A stretch of DNA of 64,000 nucleotides from Actinomadura luzonensis (GTDB lineage: Bacteria; Actinomycetota; Actinomycetes; Streptosporangiales; Streptosporangiaceae): NCBI RefSeq assembly GCF_022664455.2, contig NZ_JAKRKC020000002.1, positions 744,001 to 808,000 of the forward strand. The letters run 5' to 3'. The translations under genes and the position numbers were made by a program. A model generated the notes under the pieces. It was given only the letters and a program-made list of their open reading frames with translations. It was not told the DNA's origin and did not search any database. How positions within the stretch are numbered: the first letter of the stretch is position 1; each line of letters begins with the position of its first letter. Below are positions 56,429-64,000 of the stretch, one piece after another.

Positions 56429-56566
56429 CTCGTCGATGCTAGGCGACCCGCCGGAGCGCCGGCCGTGGTGTCGGCGAGCCGCGGCCACCCAGCGCAGCCG
56501 GCGAAGCCGTTGTCCCGCGGCTCGGGTGCACGAGGAACCCGGGCATCGCGGCCGCCGACGGGGCGA

Positions 56567-57832
56567 TCAGCGCCCAGGGCGTCCACGGCCCGCTCGGCGG
56601 ACCCCGGCGGGCGCAGCTCCGCGGGCGCGGGCGAGCGCGGCGCGGGCGTGCGGCAGGTCCGCCAGGCGGGCCGCCATCGCGTCCAGGGCGGCGGGCAGGG
56701 CCGGCTCGGGCACGCCGCGGGCGGTCAGCATCCGGGCCATCCAGCCGGCGAACGAGGTGAACAGGGTGGGGTCCTCGACGTACGCGGCGGCGCGCAGGAA
56801 GTCGACGATCGACGCCACGTCCTCGGCCGTGTAGCCAGGCAGCCGGCGGTCGCGGGGCCCGGCGGCCGGCCCGCCATCGGGTGCGCCGTCGGGCCCGTCG
56901 GCGGGCGTGTGGCGGCGCAGCTCGTCCATGACGCCTCTGACCAGGTCGGGGGTGCGTTCGCCGAGCACGACGTACTCGCGGCCGGCCACCGTGCCCGCCC
57001 CCGCCCCCGTCCCCGCCCCTGTCCCCGCCTCCGTTCCGGCGCGGCGCGGGAGCGGGCCGCGGTCCAGCAATTCGGCGGCGGCGCGGGCGTCCGGCGCCCA
57101 GGCGTCCGCGCCGAGCAGGCGGGCGTAGCGGCCGTCCGGGCCGAACGCCGCGCCGCCGACCAGCACCGGCGTGCTCGCCGCCTGGCACGCGGTGATCGCC
57201 CCGTGCGCCGCCGGCAGCCGGGTCGCGATCGAGCTGGACAGCGCCACCGTGTCCGGCCCGGTCCTGTGCAGGTGCACGACGAGATGCGGGGTGGGCACGT
57301 GCGCGCCCAGGTAGTCCACCCGCCAGCCGCGCAGCCGCAGCACCTCGGCCAGCAGCCGGACGGGGAACGTGTGCCACTCGCCGTCCACGCACGCCACGCA
57401 GATCCGGCCCTTGTCCGGCGCCGGCAGGTGCTCCCGCGCGGCCGGATGGGCGGCGACGACGACCAGCACGCTCTCGTTGACGGCGGTCGCCGTGTGCTCC
57501 TGCGCGACCGTGATCACGTTGTCCGCCCACGCCTGGCCCACCCGCGCCTGCACGGCGGCCACCACGTCCAGGATCATGGTCTCGACGGGCACGCCCGCCT
57601 CCACCGCGGCGATGGCCGCGTCGACCGCCGCGTACTCGTCGCCGGCGATCGCCGCCTCCCACAAAGCCCCCGCGCACCGCTCCACCACGCGCCGCCCCTC
57701 CGCACGCCCCTCCTCCGGGGGCCGCCCCTCCGGGGGCCCCTCCTCCGGGGGCCGCCCCTCCGGGGGCCCCTCCTCCGGGGGCCGCCCCTCCGGGGGCCGC
57801 CCCTCCGCGCGCCCCTCCTCCGGGCCCGTCAC
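56567..57832 (-). CDS. Cobalamin-binding protein with CarH-type light-sensor motif, no DNA-binding domain
   Basis: 421 residues: a repetitive Glu/Pro/Arg leader (about 1-48), a four-helix B12-cap domain with W102-x9-E112-H113, the signature of adenosylcobalamin photoreceptors, then a B12-binding Rossmann domain with the lower-axial His154 (VDGEWHTFPVRLL; ExH with the usual final Gly replaced by Pro) and LGAHVP, VALSSSI, VLVGGAAF. The C-terminus is another helical region (DPTLFTSFAGWMARMLTARGVP). CarH's MerR domain is absent. The GTG start overlaps the phosphatase stop (GTGA), so light or B12 may act on the phosphatase. Confidence 0.85.
   Translation of the reverse strand: MTGPEEGRAEGRPPEGRPPEEGPPEGRPPEEGPPEGRPPEEGRAEGRRVVERCAGALWEAAIAGDEYAAVDAAIAAVEAGVPVETMILDVVAAVQARVGQAWADNVITVAQEHTATAVNESVLVVVAAHPAAREHLPAPDKGRICVACVDGEWHTFPVRLLAEVLRLRGWRVDYLGAHVPTPHLVVHLHRTGPDTVALSSSIATRLPAAHGAITACQAASTPVLVGGAAFGPDGRYARLLGADAWAPDARAAAELLDRGPLPRRAGTEAGTGAGTGAGAGTVAGREYVVLGERTPDLVRGVMDELRRHTPADGPDGAPDGGPAAGPRDRRLPGYTAEDVASIVDFLRAAAYVEDPTLFTSFAGWMARMLTARGVPEPALPAALDAMAARLADLPHARAALARARGAAPAGVRRAGRGRPGR
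57721..57810. repeat. 30-bp tandem repeat in the leader of the B12-binding protein
   Basis: About three copies of a 30-bp unit (starting at 57721, 57751 and 57781) encode PPEEGPPEGR in the protein leader. In frame and nearly identical, so likely variable in copy number between strains. Confidence 0.8.
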
Positions 57833-59403
57833 GGCGGGCCGTCCGCGGCGGCCACGTCCAGCAGCACCTCGCGGGGCGCCGCGACGGCGACGATCGCCAC
57901 GTCGTCGTGCTCGCCCCCGCCCGCCCACTGCGCGGCCAGCATCTGCACCCGCTCGGCCAGGGCGTCGGCCGGCATGCCCGCGCAGTGCCGCAGCTCCGCC
58001 TGCAGCCGCTCGTCGCCGAACAGCTCGTCGCCGAGCGGCCCGCCCCGCGCCTCGATGACGCCGTCGCTGTAGAGCAGGCAGCTCTCCCCGGGCTCCAGCA
58101 GCACCTCCTGGGTGACGCTGGTGACCTGCTCCAGCAGCCCGATCAGGGTGCCCTGGGTGCGGGCCTCCTCCACCCGGCCGTCCCGGCGCACGATCATCGG
58201 CGGCGGGTGCCCCGCGCTGGTCAGCCGCAGCGCGACCCGCGTGCCGCGGCGCTCCACCCCGGCCAGCACGAGCGTGACGTACCGCGGGCTGTCGCCGGCG
58301 AGCAGCACCTCGTTCAGGCGCTCCAGCACCCGCTGGTGGTCGTCGGCGAGCGGCAGCAGGGCGCGCAGCGTGTTGCGGATCTTGCCGGTGAGCACCGCGG
58401 CCTCCAGTCCCTTGCCGGACACGTCGCCGAGCACCACCAGCGACTCCCGGCCCACGCCGGCGGCCGCGTGCACGTCGTAGAAGTCGCCGCCGACCTGCGC
58501 GCTGTCGCCCGCCGCCCGGTAGCGGGCCGCCACCTCCACGCCGTCCAGCCGCGACATCACCGGCGGCAGCAGGTCGGCCATCAGCGTCTCGGTGATCGCC
58601 GACTGCTCGGCGTACAGGCGGGCGATGGACAGCGCGGTGCCGGCGCGGGCGGTGAACAGCGGGACGAACAGCTCCTCGGCGGGGGAGAACCCGGGCTCCT
58701 CCGCGCGGCGCAGCAGGATCAGCGCGCCCGCCGACAGCCCGTGGCCGGGCAGCCCGAGCACCGCTATGGAGCCGATCCCGGCGGGCGCGCCGCGCGTCAC
58801 CCATCCCGGCGCCTCCGCCGGATCGACCCAGCGGGCCGGCACCGGCGGGAAGCCCCGCAACGCCTCGGCCAGGCCCGGCATCGTGCCGGGATCGACGGTC
58901 AGGTCCCGGCGGACCGGCTCGCCGCCCGCCTCGCAGCAGGCCACCTCGTAGCGGTGGCCGCAGCGCGGCACGACCACCCGGGCGGCGTCGGCCAGGTGCC
59001 GCGCCGCCAGCCGCGCCGCCACCTCCACGCAGCGGTCCAGGTTCAGCGAGGACAGCAGCTCGCTGGAGGTCTCCACCACGGCCGCCAGCGAGTCCCGTTC
59101 GGCCCGCAGCGCCTCGGCGGCCCGCTCCCGGGCGGTGACGTCCACCAGCCACCAGGTGACGTGCCCGGCGTCGCCGACCTCGACGGGATGCGCCTCGAAC
59201 ACCCGCTCGCCGACCGGCCCGAGCACCGGCCGCGCGGGCCCGCCCGCGACGAGGCCGCGATGCGCCCGCACGAGCCATACCGGGGCGATCCGCGCGTCCG
59301 GGGGCACGCCGCCCAGCAGCGACCGGGCCGCCGCGTTCGCGCGCTCGACGACGCCGGAGGCGCCGACGACCACCATCGGGTACGGCGTGTCCCCCTCTGC
59401 CAT
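57829..59403 (-). CDS. PAS-GAF-PP2C (SpoIIE/RsbU-type) serine phosphatase
   Basis: 524 residues: PAS (about 1-95, YPMVVVGASGVVERANAAARSLLG), GAF (about 115-275) and PP2C (about 300-515) with VGGDFYDVHAA, GDVSGKGLEAAVLTGKIRNTLRALL, LTSAGHPPPMIV and GGEHDDVAIVAV, all metal-binding Asp/Gly in place. It dephosphorylates STAS anti-anti-sigma proteins. The coupled downstream gene encodes a B12-based sensor, an unusual input module. GCAGG precedes the ATG. Targets could be the STAS proteins at 13.9-15.8 kb. Confidence 0.93.
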   Translation of the reverse strand: MAEGDTPYPMVVVGASGVVERANAAARSLLGGVPPDARIAPVWLVRAHRGLVAGGPARPVLGPVGERVFEAHPVEVGDAGHVTWWLVDVTARERAAEALRAERDSLAAVVETSSELLSSLNLDRCVEVAARLAARHLADAARVVVPRCGHRYEVACCEAGGEPVRRDLTVDPGTMPGLAEALRGFPPVPARWVDPAEAPGWVTRGAPAGIGSIAVLGLPGHGLSAGALILLRRAEEPGFSPAEELFVPLFTARAGTALSIARLYAEQSAITETLMADLLPPVMSRLDGVEVAARYRAAGDSAQVGGDFYDVHAAAGVGRESLVVLGDVSGKGLEAAVLTGKIRNTLRALLPLADDHQRVLERLNEVLLAGDSPRYVTLVLAGVERRGTRVALRLTSAGHPPPMIVRRDGRVEEARTQGTLIGLLEQVTSVTQEVLLEPGESCLLYSDGVIEARGGPLGDELFGDERLQAELRHCAGMPADALAERVQMLAAQWAGGGEHDDVAIVAVAAPREVLLDVAAADGPP

Positions 59404-59474
59404 GCCGAACCTGCCCCGTCCGCGACCATCTGCGAGATCTTCACTCTAGTGACGGGAGGTACATGGCTTTCTCG

Positions 59475-59501
59475 ATGGCGAATCGGCTTTTCGCCATTTT
59501 T
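59475..59501 (+). terminator. Canonical intrinsic terminator or attenuator with T-tract
   Basis: ATGGCGAA (59475-59482), loop TCGGCTT, TTCGCCAT (59490-59497) and TTTT after the stem. It reads on the + strand in a gap with no intact gene upstream on that strand. A 51-residue ORF (59463-59618, GGGAGG upstream of the ATG) starts across it. Confidence 0.6.
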
Positions 59502-59621
59502 GTGCCATCCCGGCCGGCGGGCCGTGGAGCGCGGCAGGCACGCCACCAACCATCGATCCTGTCTCGTGTGCGTCACATGGTGGATTCCGGGACGATTCGT
59601 CCGCGCGGGGCTCCGTGAGGA

Positions 59622-59820
59622 CAGGAGGCGAAGCTGGGCGAGCACGGGCACGAGGCGGTGGCGGCCTCGCCGAACACCGGCGTGAACACGCTCACCGGCG
59701 AAGGACTGACCGGGGCGCGGGTGGTGGTGGACGGGTCGAACTCGCCGTCGTTCGAGCGGGAGGCGATGCTGGAGTTCTTCGGCACCTCCACCCGCAATCT
59801 GCTGGCGGCCGAGGCGACGG
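59622..59820 (+). pseudogene. Remnant of an NmrA-like SDR oxidoreductase
   Basis: The frame reads KLGEHGHEAVAASPNTGVNT, LTGEGL, VVVDGSNSPSFEREAMLEFF and TSTRNLLAAEA, matching the N-terminal part of NAD(P)-binding NmrA-like proteins. The preceding GGTGxxG segment is replaced by unrelated sequence after a TGA at 59616, a few residues are lost after GEGL, and the match stops at LLAAEA. About two-thirds of the gene is missing. Confidence 0.6.
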
Positions 59821-59887
59821 GCGAGGACACCCTCATCCCGCCCGCATCGCCTGACGCGGATAACGCGTTGCGCCCGCGACACCCGGC

Positions 59888-60946
59888 ATGTCAGTCTCCA
59901 ACCTCCTGAACGCTGCTGACAGGGAGAGGTGGCACGGAGAGGTGACCGGCGCGACGAGGCACGCGGGACTCGCGCTCGCCCTGGGCTCCTCGGGCTGCTT
60001 CGCGTTCTCGGGGCCGATGGCGAAATACCTCGTCGCGGCCGGGCTCACGCCGTTCGAGACGGTGTGGGCCCGCATGGCGGGCGCGGGGCTGCTGCTGGTG
60101 GCGGTGCTGGCGGTGGTCCGGCCGGCCGCGCTGCGGATCCGGCGAGCCCGGCTGCCGTTCTTCGCGCTGTACGCGGTCATGGCCGTGGCCGGGGTGCAGT
60201 CGCTGTACTTCGCCGCGATCACCCGGCTGCCGGTGGGGATCGCGCTGCTGCTGGTCTACCTGGCGCCGGTGCTGGTGGTGGCCTGGGTGCGGCTGGTCAG
60301 GCGGGGCCGGCCGGGGCGGGGCGCGTACGCCGGGGCGGTCGTCGCGATCGCGGGGCTCGCGGTCGTCGCCGAGGTGTGGCAGGAGGTGCGGCTGGACGCG
60401 CTCGGCCTGCTGCTGGGGCTGCTCGCCGCCGCGTGCTCCGCCGGATATTTCCTGATGAACGATGGCTTCGGCGACGACGTGCACCCGCTCGGGCTCGTCG
60501 CCTGGGGCATGACCGGCGCGGCCGTCGTGCTGATCCCGTTCGCCCGGCCCTGGGACATCCCGTGGACCGCCTTCACCACCTCCGCCGCCCCCGCCCCCCT
60601 GGTGCCGGGCGCCGGTGGGCACCCGCTGCCGGTGCTGGCGGCGTACCTGTGGATGGTGCTGGTCGCCACGGTGATCGGGTACGTGCTGGGCGTGCACGCG
60701 GTGCGCCGCCTCTCGGCCGCCGTGGGCGCCACGGTGGCGTCGCTGGAGGTCATCGCGGGCGCGCTGGCCGCCTGGGCCCTGGCCGGCGAGACGCTCGGCG
60801 CGTTCCAGATCGTGGGCGGCCTGGTCGTGCTCTCCGGCGCCCTGCTCGCCCGCACCGCCACCGCCGCCCGCACCGCCACCACTGCCCGGGCCGCCGCACC
60901 AGCCCGCCCGTCCGCGCCCGCCGGGTCGGAGGCGGGCTTACCGTGA
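59888..60946 (+). CDS. EamA-family (DMT) transporter
   Basis: 352 residues with ten predicted helices in two EamA repeats (AGLALALGSSGCFAFSGPMAKYLV; LLLGLLAAACSAGYFLMN) and a Thr/Ala-rich C-terminal tail (ATAARTATTARAAA). Such carriers export amino acids or other metabolites; the substrate is unknown. The ATG at 59888 has no good ribosome site; a GTG at 59942, after GGGAGAGG, would give a start closer to the first helix. Its stop overlaps the next gene (GTGA). Confidence 0.88.
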   Translation: MSVSNLLNAADRERWHGEVTGATRHAGLALALGSSGCFAFSGPMAKYLVAAGLTPFETVWARMAGAGLLLVAVLAVVRPAALRIRRARLPFFALYAVMAVAGVQSLYFAAITRLPVGIALLLVYLAPVLVVAWVRLVRRGRPGRGAYAGAVVAIAGLAVVAEVWQEVRLDALGLLLGLLAAACSAGYFLMNDGFGDDVHPLGLVAWGMTGAAVVLIPFARPWDIPWTAFTTSAAPAPLVPGAGGHPLPVLAAYLWMVLVATVIGYVLGVHAVRRLSAAVGATVASLEVIAGALAAWALAGETLGAFQIVGGLVVLSGALLARTATAARTATTARAAAPARPSAPAGSEAGLP

Positions 60947-61449
60947 AAGGCATGAAGGCATTAATCGTGACAGGAGCGATGCTCGGCACGATCGCCGCCG
61001 CGACCGTCCCCGCCCAGGCCGCCGGGGCTCAAGCCGAGGCGCAGCCGGTCCAGTGCACGGCGGGCCGGCTGAAGGCCCAGGTGGGCAGGATCGACCCGGC
61101 CGCGGGCAACCGCTTCGCCCCGCTCGTGCTGACCAACGTCTCGGGCCGGAGCTGCTGGACGCGCGGCTTCGTCGGCCTCATCATGATCGACGCGCACCGC
61201 GACGCGCTGACCACCCGCGTCCGCAGGGACGGCCCGGCCGGGCCCCGCGTCGTCCTGGCCCCGGGCGGCAGGGCCGTCGCGCGGCTGCACTGGGGCGCGG
61301 TCGAGACCGGCGCCGAGACGAGCTGCCCCGCCCCCAGCGGGCTCCTGGTGATCCCGCCGGACGAGCGGGCCTTCCTCGACATCCCGTTCAAGGCCGACCG
61401 CGTCTGCGACCACGGCCTCATCCGCGTCGGTCCGCTGAAGAAGGGCTGA
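60943..61449 (+). CDS. Secreted DUF4232-like protein
   Basis: 168 residues. Signal peptide (MKALIVTGAMLGTIAAATVPAQA-A) and a mature beta-sandwich with four Cys (QCTAGRL, SCWTRG, SCPAPS, VCDHG), a pattern of DUF4232 proteins that sit in the actinobacterial cell envelope. Function unknown. The GTG at 60943 is preferred: GGAGG lies ten bases upstream and the start overlaps the EamA stop; ATG at 60952 is alternative. Confidence 0.8.
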   Translation: MKGMKALIVTGAMLGTIAAATVPAQAAGAQAEAQPVQCTAGRLKAQVGRIDPAAGNRFAPLVLTNVSGRSCWTRGFVGLIMIDAHRDALTTRVRRDGPAGPRVVLAPGGRAVARLHWGAVETGAETSCPAPSGLLVIPPDERAFLDIPFKADRVCDHGLIRVGPLKKG

Positions 61450-61478
61450 GCGGACCGCCCGCACCGGCCGCGGCGCCC

Positions 61479-62117
61479 TCACCGCCCGGGACTGTCGCCG
61501 GGCGGGCGCACGCCGTCCAGCGCGAGGGTGAGCAGGCGCTCGGCCTGGGCCGCGCCGTCCGGCTCGCCCTCGGCGGCCAGGGCGATGGCGTTGACCAGCT
61601 TCAGCAGGTCCGTCACCCCGACCTCGGGGCGGACGGCGCCGGCCCGGCGGGCGCGGGCCAGCAGGTCCGCGCCCGTCTCGGTGATCATGGTGTGGCAGGT
61701 GGCGCCCAGCGTGGGATCGCCGTCCTGGCCGCCGCGCAGCAGGGCGGCGGCCAGCCCCCGGTTGGACACGGCGTGCGCGGCCACCGCGCGTAGCCAGGCG
61801 TCCAGCGCCGGACCGGGGGCGAGCCGCGCGGCCAGCTCGCCGGCGGCGGCGCACAGGGCCTCGACCTTGCCGCGGAAGAGCGCCTCCAGGAGCCGCTGCC
61901 GGGACGGGAAGTGCCGGTGCAGCGTGGCCGAGCCGACGCCCGCCCGGCGGGCGATCTCCTCCAGTGACGCCTCCGCCCCTTGCTCGGCGACGGCCTCCGC
62001 GGCGGCGGCCAGGAGGCGGTCGTGGTTCCGCCGCGCGTCGGCCCGCATCGGCCGGGCGGCCCCGGCCGTCGTGGCGCGGCCTGCGGGCGGGGCCGGGCGG
62101 GGGTCGGGTGTCGGCAT
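61479..62117 (-). CDS. TetR-family transcriptional regulator
   Basis: 212 residues with a Pro-rich leader (about 24) and a TetR HTH (RNHDRLLAAAAEAVAEQGAEASLEEIARRAGVGSATLHRHFPSRQRLLEALF). The C-terminal domain (SBP/AcrR-like) ends in LTLALDGVRPPG. CGGAGACC precedes the ATG. It diverges from an NmrA-like gene; the gap has a 19-bp inverted repeat, likely its operator. Confidence 0.92.
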   Translation of the reverse strand: MPTPDPRPAPPAGRATTAGAARPMRADARRNHDRLLAAAAEAVAEQGAEASLEEIARRAGVGSATLHRHFPSRQRLLEALFRGKVEALCAAAGELAARLAPGPALDAWLRAVAAHAVSNRGLAAALLRGGQDGDPTLGATCHTMITETGADLLARARRAGAVRPEVGVTDLLKLVNAIALAAEGEPDGAAQAERLLTLALDGVRPPGDSPGR

Positions 62118-62135
62118 GGGGTCTCCGGCGGCTTG

Positions 62136-62194
62136 CTAAACGGGGTGGCCCTCCATATCGTAGCGGAACGAAACCGGAGGGCCACCCCGTTTAG
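62136..62194. promoter_or_regulatory. Perfect 19-bp inverted repeat between TetR and NmrA genes
   Basis: CTAAACGGGGTGGCCCTCC (62136-62154) and its exact complement (62176-62194), 21 bases apart, in the divergent intergenic region. Far longer than a normal TetR operator half-site, so it may hold two facing operators or a cruciform. Confidence 0.7.
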
Positions 62195-62237
62195 CCGGGC
62201 GCCCCGCCGCATGCCTACCGACTGGAGTGCGTGAGCA

Positions 62238-63140
62238 GTGAAGACCATCGTGGTGACCGGAGCGACCGGGGCGCAGGGCGGGGCCGTGGCGAGGCACCTG
62301 CTCGCCGCCGGCTGGCGGGTGCGCGCCCTGACGCGCGACCCGGCCGGCCCGGCGGCCCGGGCGCTGGCCAGGGCCGGCGCGGAACCCGTACGGGCGGAGC
62401 TGGACGACGCCGCCTCGCTCGCCGCCGCGACCGAGGGCGCGTACGGCCTGTTCAGCGTGCAGCCCACCGTCGGCTCGCCCGGCACCCCGCCGGGCTTCAC
62501 CGCCGAGGACGAGGTGCGCTGGGGCCGCAACGTCGCCGACGCGGCGCACGCCGCCGGCGTGGAGCACCTGGTCTACGCCTCGCTCGCCGGCGCGGGCCGG
62601 CACGACACCGAGGTGCTGCCGCAGAACACGGTCAGCAAGTGGCGCGTCGAGCGGCATCTCGCGCGGCTCGGGCTGCCCGCGACCGTGCTGCGCCCGGTGT
62701 CGTTCATGGAGAACTACACCGGCGCCTACCACCTGAGCGGCGGCACGGTGTCGGCCGCGTTCGCCGCCGACGTGCCGCAGCAGATCATGGCGGTCGACGA
62801 CGTCGGCGCGATCGCCGCGCTGGCCTTCGCCCGGCCGGGCGAGTGGATCGGGCGGACGGTGGACCTGGCCGGCGACGAGCTGACCCCGCGCGCCATCGCC
62901 GCCGCCGTCTCGGCGGCCGTCGGCCGGCCGCTGCCGTACGTGCAGATCCCGATCGAGGTGATCGCCCGGGCCGGTGAGGAGTTCGCGCGCGCCTATGTCT
63001 GGCTGAACGAGCGCGGTTACCGGGCCGACGTGGCCTTCACCCGCGCCCTGCACCCTGGCCTGATGGACCTGCGCACCTGGCTGGCCCGGACGGGGGCCGC
63101 CCGGATCGCCCGGTTCCTGGCCGCCTCGCCGGGCGCCTGA
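62238..63140 (+). CDS. NmrA-like NAD(P)-binding protein
   Basis: 300 residues: TIVVTGATGAQGGAVARHLLAAG (Rossmann motif), LTRDP, GLFSVQPTV, VYASLAGAGRHD, KWRVERHLARLGLPATVLRPVSFMENY. Members are redox sensors or oxidoreductases such as atypical SDRs of the NmrA/HSCARG group; Tyr/Lys of the active site are not clearly present, so a sensor role is possible. Divergent from and probably controlled by the TetR. GTG start at 62238 (weak ribosome site TGGAG). Confidence 0.9.
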   Translation: MKTIVVTGATGAQGGAVARHLLAAGWRVRALTRDPAGPAARALARAGAEPVRAELDDAASLAAATEGAYGLFSVQPTVGSPGTPPGFTAEDEVRWGRNVADAAHAAGVEHLVYASLAGAGRHDTEVLPQNTVSKWRVERHLARLGLPATVLRPVSFMENYTGAYHLSGGTVSAAFAADVPQQIMAVDDVGAIAALAFARPGEWIGRTVDLAGDELTPRAIAAAVSAAVGRPLPYVQIPIEVIARAGEEFARAYVWLNERGYRADVAFTRALHPGLMDLRTWLARTGAARIARFLAASPGA

Positions 63141-63152
63141 GCCCTCGCAACG

Positions 63153-63188
63153 CGCGAGCGCGCACCCCGTACGGGATGCGCGCTCGCG
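63153..63188. terminator. Bidirectional terminator between NmrA-like and CHAP genes
   Basis: A perfect 12-bp stem CGCGAGCGCGCA (63153-63164) / TGCGCGCTCGCG (63177-63188) with a loop that itself holds the palindrome CCCGTACGGG. Confidence 0.85.
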
Positions 63189-63206
63189 GGAGAGGGGGCG
63201 GGGCGG

Positions 63207-63897
63207 TCAGGCGGCGTAGTGCGGGTAGCCGTAGCCGACGACCTGCGAGGCCGGGCGGGTGCGCTGCTCGACCTTGCCGTTGCCGGTGTTGCCCTCGATC
63301 GTGGAGATCGTGCCGTCGCCGTTGTCCTTGACGACGAACCCGACGTGGTTGATGGCGTCGAGGTCCTTGCTGCCGCTCCAGGAGAAGAACACCACGGCGC
63401 CGGGCTTGGCGGCGGTGCCGAAGCGGTGGTTGGCCTCGAACCACTTGGCGTGCGCGACGGTGTAGGCGTCCCAGCCGACCTGCGTGCGGGCGCCGGTCTG
63501 CTCGCCCACCCAGGAGACGAACATCGAGCACCACGGCGCGTCCACGTAGGAGGCCGTGTCGCCGCCGTCGCGGGCGGCGGTCTCGGTGGCGCGCGGCGAG
63601 GAGGCGTACCACCGCTGGAACTTGGTGCCGCCGCCGTGGGCGTCCTCGCTGGTGCCGACCTGGGCGCGGGCGGTGGCGAGCACCTGTGCGGCGGTCACCT
63701 TGACGGCGCCCTGGGAGTCGTTCCCCGAGGGCCCTTGGCGTCGCCGGCGACGTGCGTGACGGGGCGGGCCGGGCGGCGGCGTCGGCGTGGGCGACGGCGC
63801 CGGCGCCGAGGCCGATCGCGCCGGCGGCGAGGGCGGCGCCGAGCGCGGCGCGGGCGGCGGTGGACGTGCGGGCATGCGTGAGGAACTGCTTGGCCAT
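63207..63897 (-). pseudogene. Secreted CHAP-domain amidase/peptidase, frameshifted
   Basis: The start (ATG 63897, AGGAG upstream) encodes a Sec signal peptide (MAKQFLTHARTSTAARAALG, then GAVAHADA), but the CHAP domain (about 150 residues; catalytic Cys in DAPWCSMFVSW, His in INHVGFVVK) lies in another frame, starting around GPSGNDSQGAV. The shift is one base (691 nt total), near 63735. Without it the protein would be a normal secreted cell-wall hydrolase. Either a true mutation or a sequencing error in a GC tract. Confidence 0.75.
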
Positions 63898-63937
63898 GAG
63901 GAAATCGCTCCTAGGCGGTGTGTCGTGCGTGGGCATG

Positions 63938-63960
63938 TGACAGCGGCGTTGCGGCTGTCA
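63938..63960. promoter_or_regulatory. Inverted repeat upstream of the CHAP gene
   Basis: TGACAGC-N9-GCTGTCA in the leader of the CHAP-domain gene, 40 bases before its ATG. It may be an operator or part of a longer structured leader that continues outside the window. Confidence 0.4.
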
Positions 63961-64000
63961 TGGGAGGCGGTCGCACGGCTCCTGGCTAAGGGCCTGTGAA

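Overview
The window is very GC-rich, with strong third-position GC bias, frequent GTG starts and many 4-bp ATGA/GTGA overlaps. It carries F420-type LLM oxidoreductases, SpoIIE/STAS partner-switching proteins, an ESX-like cassette, an actinobacterial-type cytochrome b and a DasR-like regulator. Together these point to a filamentous actinomycete, most likely Streptosporangiaceae (Nonomuraea-like). The genus is inference only. I see no tRNA, rRNA, CRISPR array, insertion sequence or replication origin.

1-7.4 kb: the end of a two-component system, a metallo-hydrolase/MarR pair, a secreted serine hydrolase and a large STAND NTPase with TPR repeats. 7.4-12.3 kb: a PadR/isochorismatase pair, then an amino-sugar module (NanE, NanK, divergent HutC/DasR-like regulator) and an LLM oxidoreductase. 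12.3-25.7 kb: regulation and stress genes, including an ECF41 (SigJ) sigma factor facing a small membrane protein, a MEDS-STAS/ATPase/STAS partner-switching set, several regulator-target pairs each with a visible dyad, a GH51 arabinofuranosidase, an MFS exporter with a coiled-coil tail and a PAS-GAF-PP2C phosphatase.

25.7-42.9 kb: a large carbohydrate catabolic locus. The + strand operon encodes a dehydrogenase, a GH4 glycosidase, an amidohydrolase, an ABC sugar importer and a secreted Spherulin4 (GH135-like) protein with FN3 and duplicated C-terminal modules. The - strand genes encode two IclR regulators, an SMP-30 lactonase, an FAH-family hydrolase, a FAD/Fe-S D-lactate-type dehydrogenase, a D-threonine-aldolase-like protein and an SDR. 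A recurring dyad, RTTCCG-N5-CGGAAY, lies in the control regions and probably defines an IclR regulon. My reading is extracellular cleavage of a (galactosaminoglycan-like?) polymer, import, GH4 cleavage, then oxidative breakdown ending in pyruvate/lactate-type products.

42.9-49.3 kb: a metal-responsive ArsR/CDF pair, a TetR, and then what I consider the most interesting locus: a 28-residue peptide gene ending KYPYWPYHYDK, with its own promoter, 12 nt upstream of a cytochrome P450. This looks like a minimal P450-modified RiPP cluster. Next come an ECF sigma factor with an anti-sigma-like membrane protein split into two frames, and a CU044_5270-like protein.

49.3-64 kb: a YceI-like protein and an orphan cytochrome b diverge from two back-to-back perfect ECF41-type promoters (TGTCACA-N16-CGTC), linking them to the SigJ at 12.4 kb. 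Then an ESX/WXG-like trio, an Lrp regulator, an LLM oxidoreductase/deaminase operon, a C45 peptidase, and a PP2C phosphatase translationally coupled to a B12-binding protein with the CarH-type W-x9-EH light-sensor motif but no DNA-binding domain. After these come a pseudogene remnant, an EamA transporter, a TetR/NmrA pair with a 19-bp inverted repeat, and a frameshifted secreted CHAP hydrolase at the right edge.
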